DNA from: Panopea generosa
Taxonomy: Eukaryota; Mollusca; Bivalvia; Adapedonta; Hiatellidae
Length of the DNA stretch: 64,000 nucleotides
Assembly (NCBI GenBank): GCA_029582155.1
Contig: CM055900.1
Coordinates: 124,001 to 188,000 of the forward strand
Direction: 5' to 3'
Shown here one piece after another: positions 37,601-47,690 of this stretch (position 1 is the first letter of the stretch; each line of letters starts with the position of its first letter). The notes below the pieces were generated by a model. The model searched no databases and was not told the DNA's origin. It saw nothing but the letters and a program-made list of their open reading frames with translations. The position numbers and the translations under genes were made by a program.

Positions 37601-40600
37601 GTGTATGACATTGTGCTTTATACACTGGTGTGTATGCCATTGTACTGTTTACAATGGTGTGTATTACATAGTGCTGTATACACTGGTGTGCATGACGTTA
37701 TGTATGATTTTGTACTGTATACATTGTATGACATTGTATTGTATACATTGGTGTGTATGACATTGTGCTGTATACATTGATGTGTATGACATTGTACTTT
37801 ATACATTAGTATGTATGACATTGTGCTGTATACACTGGTGTGTATGTCGTTATGTATGACATTGTACTGTATACATTGGTGTGTATGACATTTTGCTGTA
37901 TACACTGGTGTGTATGGCGTTATGTATGACATTGTGCTGTATACACTGGTGTGTATTACGTCATGTTTCACATTGTACTGTATACATTGGTGTGTATGAC
38001 ATTGAGATGTATACACTGGTGTGTATGACATTGTAATGTATACACTGGTGTGTATGATATTGTTCTGTATACACTGGTGTGCATGACGTTATGTATGACA
38101 TTGTACTGTATACACTGGTGTTTATGGCTTTGTGAGGTATTTACTGGTGTACATGACATTGCAATGTATACACTGGTGTGTATTGCATCGTACTGTATAC
38201 ACCGGTGCGCACGACACTGTACTGTATACACTGGCGTATATGACATTGTATTGTATACACTGGTGTGTATGTCATTGTACTATATACACTGATGTGTATG
38301 ACATTGTATTATATATACTGGTGTGGATGGCATTGTACTCTATATACTGGTGTGCATTACATTGTACTCTATACACTCGTGTGTATGACATTGTACTATA
38401 TACATTGGTGTGTATGACATTGTACTATATACGCGGGTGTGTATGGTATTGTACTATAAACACTGGTGTGTATGACATTGTACTTTATATACTGATGTGT
38501 TTGACATTGTACTATATACACTGTTGTGTATGACATTGTACTATATACACTGGTTTGTATGGTATGACATTGTAATGTATACAGTGACCTCATATATGAC
38601 ATTGTAATGTATACAGTGACCTCATGTATGACATTTTCTATATACAGTGATCGTATGTATGGCATTGTACTTTAAACTTGGACCTTATGTATGACATGTA
38701 CTGTATACAGCGACCTTTTGTATAACATTGTACTGTTTACGATGACCTTATAATGGCATTGTTTTGTATAAATTGACATATTTGACATTGTAATGTGTAC
38801 AGTGAACTTATAGATGGCTTTGTGTTGCATGCAGTGACATTATGTATTGCATTGTTTTGCATGCAGTGAGTTTATGTATGATATTGTTCTGCATGCAGTG
38901 ACCTTATGCATGACATTGTATTATATGCGGTGATCTTACACATCAGATCACAGACAGAGATATGTCGACATCAGATTACAGACAGTGGTATGGAGACCAC
39001 AGATCACAGACAGCAGTACGGATACTACAGATTACATATAGCGATTTAGATACCACAGATCACAGACAATGGTTCAAAGGCAACAGTATGGAGTCACACG
39101 CAGATCACACGCATCGGTATAGAGATCACATACAATTAATCACAAACAGTGGTATTGAGACCACATATCACATACTTTGTTTTATTTGATTAATTTGTGA
39201 TAATCTATATGTCATAAATACAAAGATACATCAGGCACATTAACATACACTAACACAGAAGCAATAACATGTATTTTAAATAATATATTAAACTAATTAA
39301 CAATAAACTTATTTCTAATGGGGTCCAGAAACTACATATCACAGGCAGCAGTACGGAGACAATATATCACAGACAGCGGTATTGAGACCACATATCACAG
39401 ACAGCCGTAAAGAGACCATATAACACACAGAGCAGTATTGAAACCACATATCACAGACAGCGGTATGGAGACCACAGATCACAGACAGCGGTATGGAGAC
39501 CACAGATCACAGACAGCGGTATGGAGACCACAGATCACAGACAGCAGTATGGAGACCACATATAACAGACAGCGGTATGGAGACCAAAGATCACAGACAG
39601 CAGTATGGAAACCACAGATCACAGACAGCGGTATGGAGACCACATATAACAGACAGCGGTATGGAGACCACAGATCACAGGCAGCGGTATGGAGACCATA
39701 GACCACAGCTTTACAGAGACAACTGATCACATACAGTAGTATGGATACCATCGACCACAGCTGTATAGACACCTCAGATCACAGACAGCGGTATGCAGAC
39801 CACATATCACAGACAGCGGTATGGAGACAACATACTACAGGCAGCAGTATACATACCACATATCACAGAAAGCAGTATGGAGACCATAGATCACAGACAG
39901 CGGTATGGAGACAACATATCAAAGAGAGCAGTTTGGAGACAACATATCACAGACAGTGGTATTGAGACCACATATCACAGACAGCGGTATGGAGACCACA
40001 GATCACAGACAGCGGTATGGAGACCACAGATCATAGACAGCTGTATGGAGACCACAGATCACAGACAGCGGTATGGAGACGACAGATCACAGACAGCAGT
40101 ATGATGACCACATATAACAGATAGCGGTATGGAGACCACAGATCACAGACAGCAGTATGGAAACCACAGATCACAGACAGCGGTATGGAGACCACATATA
40201 ACAGACAGCGGTATGGAGACCACAGATCCAAACAGCGGTATGGAGACCATAGACCACAGCTTTACAGAGACCACTGATCACATACAGCGGTATGGAGACC
40301 ACATATCACAGACAGCGGTACGGAGATCACAGATCACAGCCAGCGGTATTGAGACCACAGATCATAGACAGCGGTATGGAGACCACAGATCATAGACAGC
40401 AGTATGGAGACCACATATAACAGACAGCGGTATGGAGACCACAGATCACAGCCAGCGGTATGGAACCATAGACCACAGCTTTACAGAGACCACTGATCAC
40501 ATTCAGCGGTATGGAGACCATAGACCACAGCTGTATGGACACCTCAGATCACAGACAGCCGTATAGAGACCACATATCACAGACAGCAGTATGGAGACAA

Positions 40601-43600
40601 CATACTACAGGCAGCAGTATACATACCACATATCACAGAAAGCAGTATGGAGACCACCTATCACAGACAGCGGTATGAAGACCACATATAACAGACAGCA
40701 GTATGGAAACCACAGATCACAGACAGCGGTATGGAGACCATAGACCACAGCTTTACAGAGACCACTGATCACATACAGCGGTATGGAGACCATAGACCAC
40801 AGCTGTATGGACACCTCAGATCACAGACAGCCGTATAGAGACCACATATCACAGACAGCGGTTTATCGACAACATACTACAGGCAGCAGTATACATACCA
40901 CATATCACAGAAAGCAGTATGGAGACCACATATCACAGACAGCGGTATGGAGACCATAGATCACAGACAGCGGTATGGAGACCACAGATCCGGAGAGCGG
41001 TATGGAGACCACATATCAAAGAGAGCAGTTTGGAGACAACATATCACAGACAGAGGTATGGAGACCACATATCACAGACAGCGGTATAGAGACCACAGAT
41101 CGAAGACAGCGGTATGGAAATCACAGATCACAGATCACAGAAGCGGTATGGAGACCACAGATCACAGACAGCGGTATTGAGACCACAGATCACAGACAGC
41201 AGTATGGAGACCACATATAACAGACAGCGGTATGGAGACCACAGATCACAGACAGCAGTATGGAAACCACAGATCACGGACAGCAGTATGGAGACCACAT
41301 ATAACAGACAGCGGTATGGAGACCACAGATCACAGACAGCGGTATGGAGACCATAGATCACAGCTGTATGGACACCTCAGATCACAGACAGCCGTATAGA
41401 GACCACATATCACAGACACCGGTATATCGACAACATACTATAGGCAGCAGTATACATACCACATATCGCAGAAAGCAGTATGGAGACCACATATCACAGA
41501 CAGATGTATGGAGACCATAGATCACAGACAGCGGTATGGAGACCACAGATCCGGAGAGCGGTATGGAGACCACATATCAAAGAGAGCAGTTTGGAGACAA
41601 CATATCACAGACAGTGGTATGGAGACCACATATCATAGACAGCAGTATGGAGACAACAGATCGAAGACAGCGGTATGGAAATCACAGATCACAGATCACA
41701 GACAGCGGTATAGAGACCACAGATCACAGACAGCGGTATGGAGACCACAGATCACAGACAGCAGTATGGAGACCACATATAACAGACAGCGGTATGGAAA
41801 CCACAGATCACAGACAGCAGTATGGAAACCACAGATCACAGACAGCAGTATGGAGACCACATATAACAGACAGCGGTATGGAAACCACAGATCACAGACA
41901 GCGGTATGGAGACCATAGACCACAGCTTTACAGAGACCACTGATCACATACAGCGGTATGGGGACCATATACCACAGCTGTATGGACACCTCAGATCACA
42001 GACAGCCGTATAGAGACCACATATCACAGACAGCAGTATGTAGAAAACATACTACAGACAGCGGTATACATACCACATATCACAGAAAGCAGTATGGAGA
42101 CCACATATCACAGACAGCGGTATGGAGACCATAGATCACAGACTGCGGTATGGAGACCACAGATCCGGACAGCGGTATGGAGACCACATATCAAAGAGAG
42201 CAGTTTGGAGACAACATATCACAGACAGTGGTATTGAGACCACATATCACATACATTTTTTATTTGATTAATTTGTGATAATCTATATGTCATAAATACA
42301 AAGATACATCAGGCACATTAACATACACTAACACAGAAGCAATAACATGTATTTTAAATAATATATTAAACTAGTTAACAATAAACTTATTTCTAATGGG
42401 GTCCAGAAACTACATATCACAGGCAGCAGTACGGAGACCATATATCACAGACAGCGGTATTGAGACCACATATCACAGACAGCCGTAAAGAGACAATATA
42501 ACACACAGAGCGGTATTGAGACCACATATCACAGACAGCGGTATGGAGACCACATATAACAGACAGCGGTATGGAGACCACAGATCAGAGACAGCGGTAT
42601 GGAGACCACAGATTACAGACAGCGGTATGGAGACCACAGATCACAGACAGCAGTATGAAGACCACATATAACAGACAGCGGTATGGAGACCACAGATCAC
42701 AGACAGCAGTATGGAAACCACAGATCACAGACAGCGGTATGGAGACCTTATATAACAGACAGCGGTATGGAGACCACAGATCACAAACAGCGGTATGGAA
42801 ACCATAGACCACAGCTTTACAGAGACCACTGATCACATTCAGCGGTATGGAGACCATAGACCACAGCTGTATGGACACCTCAGATCACAGACAGCCGTAT
42901 AGAGACCACATATCACAGACAGCGGTATGGAGACAACATACTACAGGCAGCGGTATACATACCACATATCACAGAAAGCAGTATGGAGACATAATATCAC
43001 ATACAGCGGTATGGAGACCATAGATCACAGACAGCGGTATGGAGACCACAGATCCGGACAGCGGTATGGAGACCACATATCAAAGAGAGCAGTTTGGATA
43101 CAACATATCACAGACAGTGGTATTGAGACCACATATCACAGACAGCGGTATGGAGACCACAGATCACAGACAGTGGTATGGAGACCACAGATCATAGACA
43201 GCGGTATAGAGACCACAGATCACAGACAGCGGTATGGAGACCATAAACCACAGCTGTATACACATTTCAGATCACAGACAGCCGTATAGAGACCACATAT
43301 CACAGACAGCGGTATGGAGTCAATATACTACAGGCAGCGGTATACATACCACATATCACGGAAAGCAGTATGGAGACCACATATCACAGACAGCGGTATG
43401 GAGACCATAGATCACAGACAGCGGTATGGAGACAACATACTACAGGCAGCGGTATGGAGACCACATATCACGGAAAGCTGTATGGAGACCACATATCACA
43501 GACAGCGGTATGGAGACCATAGATCACAGACAGCGGTATGGAGACCACAGATCCGGACAGCGGCATGGAGCCCACATATCAAAGAGAATGGTTTGGAGAC

Positions 43601-45553
43601 AACATATCACAGACAATGGTATGGAGACCACATATCACAGACAGCGGTATGGAGTCTACAGATCACAGACAGCGGTATGAACACCACATATCACAGACAG
43701 CTGTATTTCTTTTAAATTTAAGATCACACATATATGTATTCTTACATACTTAAGATCACAGATAGAGTAGACTTACAGCTGTCACAGAATATTCGTTCAC
43801 ACTCGAGATCACAGTTAGATGTATTAGTACGTACCTTATATATCAGACAAATATATTCATTTATAGGCGAGAGCAAAAACAGCTGTATTGGTTCGAATTC
43901 CGATATAATAGACCGACAGCTGTCATAGAATATATATTACTTCAAACACGAGACCAGACAGCTGAATTCGTTCACAGCATTTGCACAGTATTCCTTCACA
44001 CCCTCAATTATAGACAAGTATAATTGTTCTTACTTGCGAGCACAGGAAGCTATATTCGTCGACACCCTAAATCACAGACAAGTATAGTCGTACTCACTTG
44101 CGATCACAGGCAGCTATATTCGTTGACACCCTTAATCACAGACAAGTGTAGTCGTTCTCACTTGCGATCACAGGTAGCTATAGTCGTTGATACCATAAAT
44201 CACAGACAAGTATAGTCGTACTTACTTGCGATCATAGGCAGCTATATTCGTTGACACCCTTAATCACAGACAAGTATTGTCGTTCTTACTTGCGATCACA
44301 TGTAGCTATATTCGTTGACACCCTAAATCACAGACAAGTATAGTCGTTCTCACTTGCGATCACGGGCAGCTATATTCGTTCATACCATAGATCGCAAAGA
44401 AGTATAATCGTTCTCACTTGCGATCACACGTTATTATATTCGTTGACACCCTTAATCACAGACAAGTATAGTCGTTCTCACTTGCGATTACAGGCAGCTT
44501 TATTCGTTCATACAACAGATCACAGACAAGTATAGTCGTTCTCACTTGCGATCACGGGTAGCTTTATTCGTTGACACCCTAAATCACAGACAAGTATAGT
44601 CGTACTCACTTGCGATCACAGGCAGCTATATTCGTTGACACCCTAAATCACAGACAAGTGTAGTCGTACTAACTTGGGATCACATGTAACTTTATTCGTT
44701 GACACACTTAATCACAGACAAATATAGTCGTTCTCATTGCGAACACAGGCAGCTTTATTCGTTCATACAACAGATCACAGACAAGTATAGTCGTTCTCAC
44801 TTGCGATCACAGGTAGCTTTATTCGTTGACACCCTTAATCACAGACAAGTATAGTCGTACTCACTTGCGATCACAGGCAGCTATATTCGTTGACACCCTA
44901 AATCACAGACAAGTGTAGTCGTACTAACTTGGGATCACATGTAACTTTATTCGTTGACACACTTAATCACAGACAAATATAGTCGTTCTCATTGCGAACA
45001 CAGGCAGATATATTCGTTCATACCATAGATCACAGACAAGTATAATCGTTCTCATTTGCGATCACAGGTACATGTAGCTATATTCGTTTTCACCCTAAAT
45101 CACAGACAAGCATAATCGTTGACACTTGACGTCACGAAAATGTCTTTTAAACGCCATGTTAATGTCTATATTCCAACGCCTCATTTTATATTTTTGAAGC
45201 TGTCCGTTTGCCCCACTATGGGTCAACGAGTTTTTAACATAGTTGAGTATATTTGTAAATCCAATCTTTGCTACTAGGCATACTCGTTACATATGGTTAC
45301 AATAATGTTAAATATCAAAATCATATTAAACTTATATTACTAATACAAATAGTACAGATAAGAAGGGAGTTTGATAGAGATATAATTCCTTGACGAGACG
45401 TGTCAATAAAACAGGTACATATTTATACTTACAGAATTTTGTTGCCGATACAACAGTGCAAGAATACAAAACCGACACCGTGACAACAAACAGGGAGATC
45501 TTTTGAAGGTTTATAACTCTTGTCCGACGTTCAAACACATATGTGTCCTCCAT
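31423..45553 (-). CDS. Gene B: CUB-LDLa membrane protein, truncated tail (5 exons)
   Basis: Joining 45553-45433, 36864-36598, 35765-35625, 32684-32452 and 31644-31423 gives an unbroken frame of 327 residues. Splice phases are the same as in gene A and two exons (1 and 3) have identical lengths. It has a signal peptide, a CUB domain (NCDDKISMI, RCDVTIETW, DGYLEFFDGDF, HICGSLRTDV, FSLIFTAYQT), an LDLa module with six cysteines (FECDNGRCIDDD, RCNGYNSCGDDSGC), a transmembrane helix at about 219-246 and a basic YIRGQKRRKN. The tail is Tyr/Pro/Gln-rich, but the first PPxY position reads TPAY and the second lies beyond a premature TAA. The extracellular part looks intact, so it may be a functional receptor or decoy with altered signalling, or an early pseudogene. 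Confidence 0.82.
32452..32684 (-). CDS. Gene B exon 4: LDLa module and transmembrane helix
   Basis: The acceptor TGTACAACCAG enters in phase 1 and the donor ATG/GTAAGA leaves in phase 0. It is 9 bp longer than in gene A because of extra residues between LDLa and membrane (CRTDLSVQ). Six LDLa cysteines are kept, followed by a hydrophobic helix of about 27 residues and a strongly basic stop-transfer. Confidence 0.9.
33230..33512. repeat. 86 bp tandem repeat, left part
   Basis: About 3.5 copies of a unit with GTTACTGCAGGTAATAAACT, GTGGCAGTCAATATTATGTG, ATAAAAGCACGCACTGGCAT and CACACAATGTAACCATGTCA. The array breaks off at about 33512 inside a unit and resumes at 34500. It lies in gene B intron 3. 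Confidence 0.9.
33513..34499. mobile_element. Insertion of about 1 kb inside the 86 bp array
   Basis: Unique sequence separates two parts of one array. It begins TGTGAAATAATTTATTTTCG, TTAAATTTCGTGGTTTCC and ends before TGACTGCAGGTAATAAACTG. The TTCGTGG-type motif is, from memory, common in dispersed non-autonomous repeats of molluscs. No coding domain, clear terminal inverted repeat or target duplication was established by eye. Confidence 0.5.
34500..35185. repeat. 86 bp tandem repeat, right part
   Basis: About eight copies at a spacing of 84-88 bp, for example the TGTAACCATGTCAAG block near 34567, 34652, 34737 and 34825. Copies decay at the right end near 35185. Short open frames over it are by-products of the repeat. 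Confidence 0.93.
35625..35765 (-). CDS. Gene B exon 3: second half of the CUB domain
   Basis: The acceptor TATATGTTACAG and donor ACAG/GTGAGT are both phase 1; 141 bp. Codes GLEGHICGSLRTDVF, TINRKLKVKFTRLN and AFSLIFTAYQT. Gene A shares NRKLK.KFT and A.S.IFTAYQ. Confidence 0.9.
36598..36864 (-). CDS. Gene B exon 2: first half of the CUB domain
   Basis: The acceptor TTGTTTCAG and donor AACG/GTCAGT are both phase 1; one codon longer than in gene A. Codes EMKNNCDDKISMIYDDIKQG, QLSLNTPRTF, RCDVTIETWYTWDHLMFYF and DGYLEFFDGDFRDQING. The donor is GTCAGT rather than GTAAGT, a weaker but acceptable site. Confidence 0.9.
36930..37075 (+). mobile_element. tRNA-derived SINE, family 2, copy 2
   Basis: Box A-like GGTAGTCTACTGGAAAGAGT and a strong box B GGGTTCGATGCCC, then GAACGGTTCATATAAGCTCC, TTTCATCGCAATCGAGCTAA and a final AAATAAATTA. 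Body and tail match the 7258 copy. It lies in gene B intron 1. Confidence 0.65.
37455..38940. repeat. Minisatellite, 29 bp unit
   Basis: Tandem copies of TGTACTGTATACACTGGTGT plus GTATGACAT, about 50 in all. Variant units carry GACGTTATGTATGACAT. Copies decay rightward from about 38560 into GTACAGTGACCTTATGTATG forms. Open frames on both strands are a consequence of the unit. Confidence 0.95.
39183..39345. repeat. Non-repeat spacer in the 28 bp array, copy 1
   Basis: TATTTGATTAATTTGTGATA through ACTTATTTCTAATGGGGTCC recurs with almost no change 3078 bp downstream. It marks a 3.08 kb block duplicated within the array. Confidence 0.93.
42261..42420. repeat. Non-repeat spacer in the 28 bp array, copy 2
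   Basis: Second copy of the 39183-39345 spacer, differing by isolated bases (for example AACTAGTTAAC against AACTAATTAAC). Both copies are followed by the same irregular units (CAGCAGTACGGAGAC, then AGCCGTAAAGAGAC). Confidence 0.93.
43701..45115. repeat. Minisatellite, 64 bp unit, and transition zone
   Basis: From about 44020 a 64 bp unit repeats: AATCACAGACAAGTATAGTC, GTTCTCACTTGCGATCACAG, GCAGCTATATTCGTTGACAC, CCTT. There are about 17 copies. A 255 bp multimer is duplicated (the GTACTAACTTGGGATCACAT variant occurs at about 44665 and 44920). 43701-44020 is a diverged transition from the preceding array. The unit keeps the ATCACAGACA core of the 28 bp repeat. Confidence 0.93.
45433..45553 (-). 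CDS. Gene B exon 1: signal peptide
   Basis: An ATG at 45553-45551 opens MEDTYVFERRTRV and hydrophobic LQKISLFVVTVSVLYSCTVV, with donor CT/GTAAGT in phase 1. Length (121 bp), start and donor match gene A exon 1. Confidence 0.82.
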
Positions 45554-45785
45554 TTTGGATAAACTTGATATATCAAGTTATTTTTTCAAACATTAACCGT
45601 AAGCACGATTGAATATCTCAAATGTATTTCCAAATACTTTCACCAATTTAGTTTTAAGTACAGTTTCAACACAGTTCTATTTTATCATGCCTGGGTTTTA
45701 ATTTAAACCATTATCTTATCAGTGTATTGCTATACCAATACGATATGTCGGTCTAACATCGACCAGTTGGGTGTTTATGGTATTC
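45554..45785 (-). promoter_or_regulatory. Upstream region of gene B conserved with gene A
   Basis: It shares collinear short blocks with 24933-25165, clearest at GTCGGTCTAACATCG followed by GGGTGTTTATGGTATTCC. The duplication therefore included the promoter side. No core promoter element was fixed. Confidence 0.5.
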
Positions 45786-45902
45786 CGTGTATAATGAAAT
45801 CGGCAAAAATCGGATAAGTCCGTAACTTGGGAAATCCCATAAGTTTTGATTATCTGCACGCTTAAAATGATTACTAGTACCATTTTTGTAAACACGAGTT
45901 AC

Positions 45903-46047
45903 CTCCTGTGATGACCCAAATATGGCCGACATTCATGCTTTTCGTAACAGTTTCACGAAGGAATCGTCTCAGAATCGCAATGTTTAAAGGTCGCGTGTGT
46001 TTATCTTTCACTATTAAGTCGGTGGTCATGTTTTTAAAGGAGATGGA
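45903..46047 (-). CDS. Orphan TRPM/LSDAT-like exon
   Basis: A pyrimidine-rich CCTCCTCCTCACACAG acceptor and a GAG/GTAACT donor bound 145 bp that is open in one frame: SISFKNMTTDLIVKDKHTRP, LNIAILRRFLRETVTKSMNV, then GHIWVITGG at the donor. TRPM-type channels and related LSDAT (SLOG-fold) proteins have a segment R.F..GL..A..T.(G/A)WI.TGG that binds nucleotide-like ligands, and the pattern fits. No neighbouring exon of such a gene was found in the window, so it is either a stray fragment or part of a gene with long introns. Family assignment rests on one motif. Confidence 0.4.
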
Positions 46048-46086
46048 CTGTGTGAGGAGGAGGATTGCATGTTTGTTATAACACAA

Positions 46087-47124
46087 TCTTGGTTAAAATT
46101 TAGAACGTTCATGCTGGATACGTGGTTGTTAAATTTGATGATTTACATTCTAATTTCCTGTCTTACTACGTGTATATGATGACATTTGGCGCGTTTTATC
46201 TGCATATTTGATAGTGTTATAAACACCAAGCTTGTAATATGAGAGCAACTGTTAATATTTGCGGAAATAGACAAAAAGTTCTGTTTGCAGAGTGCTTATA
46301 ATTCAAAATTTATGAAATTAGTAAGTTAAAAAAATCAGAATTTTTTTTTAAAAACAAAACTGATACAATACAGTTCTAAAACTGGTACTAGTTTAAATTA
46401 TTTTAAAATGTGGTGGCTCAAAACATATTGGTGTAGAATAATTAAGTTATTGCAAAAATGTGAAGATATGTGATATTTAGGGAAATGTTGACTGTAAATT
46501 AAAATATCAGCAGATAGTTTATAATAACAAGTCGGAATGGAATGTACATATTTTAAATAACTTGAACGCAGTATGGAGTATTTCATTCTTATTTAAGACT
46601 ACTTTTATAAATATCCGATTAACTCATAGCATCTTGTCACGTTTATGGTCATGTTAATATTGTGCTTATATTTGAAAGGTCTTAGAAAAGGATTTTTAAT
46701 AACGAACAACGAGCGAATTAATATTCATGATAAAATAGTATGCGTATATACATTTTTGTTTATATTGTTTACTTTAAATTTCCATTAACAGTATACGCAT
46801 GAGGAAGTATGTGCTATTAAAGCAACCATGCATTGAACCATTAGTTAATAAGACATTCATAACCATTGCAATTGGCTGTTATCAGAAGAACTAGTGACTG
46901 ATGACAACGTCTGACAATGGATCTCAAGACCACTGTTGTGGCCGACCCCATACCACCAAGTGCTTTAGTATCTGAGTGTGTTGTAGTTTTGTAGTGATTC
47001 AGTTTTCTGTGTCAGCAAAGTTCATGTAGTTTTAAGGTTTTGTATGAATATATGTAATTGCTTCTTGAAATAATTGACTTAATATATATCATGAATATGT
47101 TAATCATATAATCAGATTATATAG
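46087..47124. other. AT-rich stretch without a recognised gene
   Basis: A less AT-rich patch near 46917 opens a short frame (MDLKTTVVADPIPPSALVSE) that ends after 25 codons. No other signal. Confidence 0.5.
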
Positions 47125-47690
47125 ATTAAAAATCTAGTGCCCATTATGAGAAATCTATAGTTAAGTAAGGATGTTGTGTATCAAAAGAGAAAATAGAGTG
47201 TCGTGTATGAAAATAAAATGTCAATTAAAGAATTTGATTATTGTGTAAGGATGTTGAGTATATATAGACTAAAAAATCTAGTGCCCAGTAAAAAAAATCT
47301 ATAGTAAAGTAAGGATGTTGTGTATCAAGTGAGAAAATCTAGTGTCGCGTATGAGAATACAGTGTCAAATAAGGATTTTAATTTTGTGTAAGGATGTTGA
47401 TTATATATAGATTAGTAAATCAAGTACCCAGTAAGAAAATTATATAGTCGAATAAGGATGTTGTGTATCGAGAAAGAAAATCTAGTGTCACATATGAAAA
47501 TTTAGTGTCAAATAAGGAAATTTAATGTTCTGTAAGGATGTTGAGTATATATAGATTATAAAATTCTAGTGCCAAGTAAGAAAAATCTATAGTCAAGTAA
47601 AAATGATGTGTATCAAGTGAGAAAATGTTATGTCGCGTATGAAAATAAAGTGTCAAATAAGGAATTGGAATGTTTGTAAGGATGTTGAGT
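47125..47690. repeat. Tandem repeat, about 143 bp unit
   Basis: AAGGATGTTGTGTATCAA recurs near 47168, 47311, 47452 and 47600. Within each unit the blocks TCTAGTGCCCAGTAAGAAAA, AATCTATAGTCAAGTAAGGA and GTGTCAAATAAGGAAT alternate, giving an internal half-period. About four copies. Confidence 0.88.

Larger units (their letters stand above)
38941..43700. repeat. Minisatellite, 28 bp unit, with higher-order structure
   Basis: Tandem copies of ACAGATCACAGACAGCGGTA plus TGGAGACC. Recurrent longer motifs recur as blocks: TTTACAGAGACCACTGATCA, ACACCTCAGATCACAGACAG and AACATACTACAGGCAGC appear at 39.7, 40.5, 40.8, 41.4, 42.0, 42.9 and 43.2 kb in whole or part. 38941-39180 is a diverged lead-in. Peptide repeats such as METTDHRQRYGDHRS come from every frame being open and are not evidence for a gene. 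Confidence 0.95.

Noticed and set aside
37399-43753. Repetitive proteins such as METTDHRQRYGDHRS or CIHWCVCHCT repeats
   Set aside because: The 28 and 29 bp units lack stops in several frames on both strands, so long frames are expected by chance. There are no flanking gene signals.
37455-45115. CRISPR-like array
   Set aside because: The units are contiguous diverged tandem repeats without unique spacers of constant length, in eukaryotic DNA.
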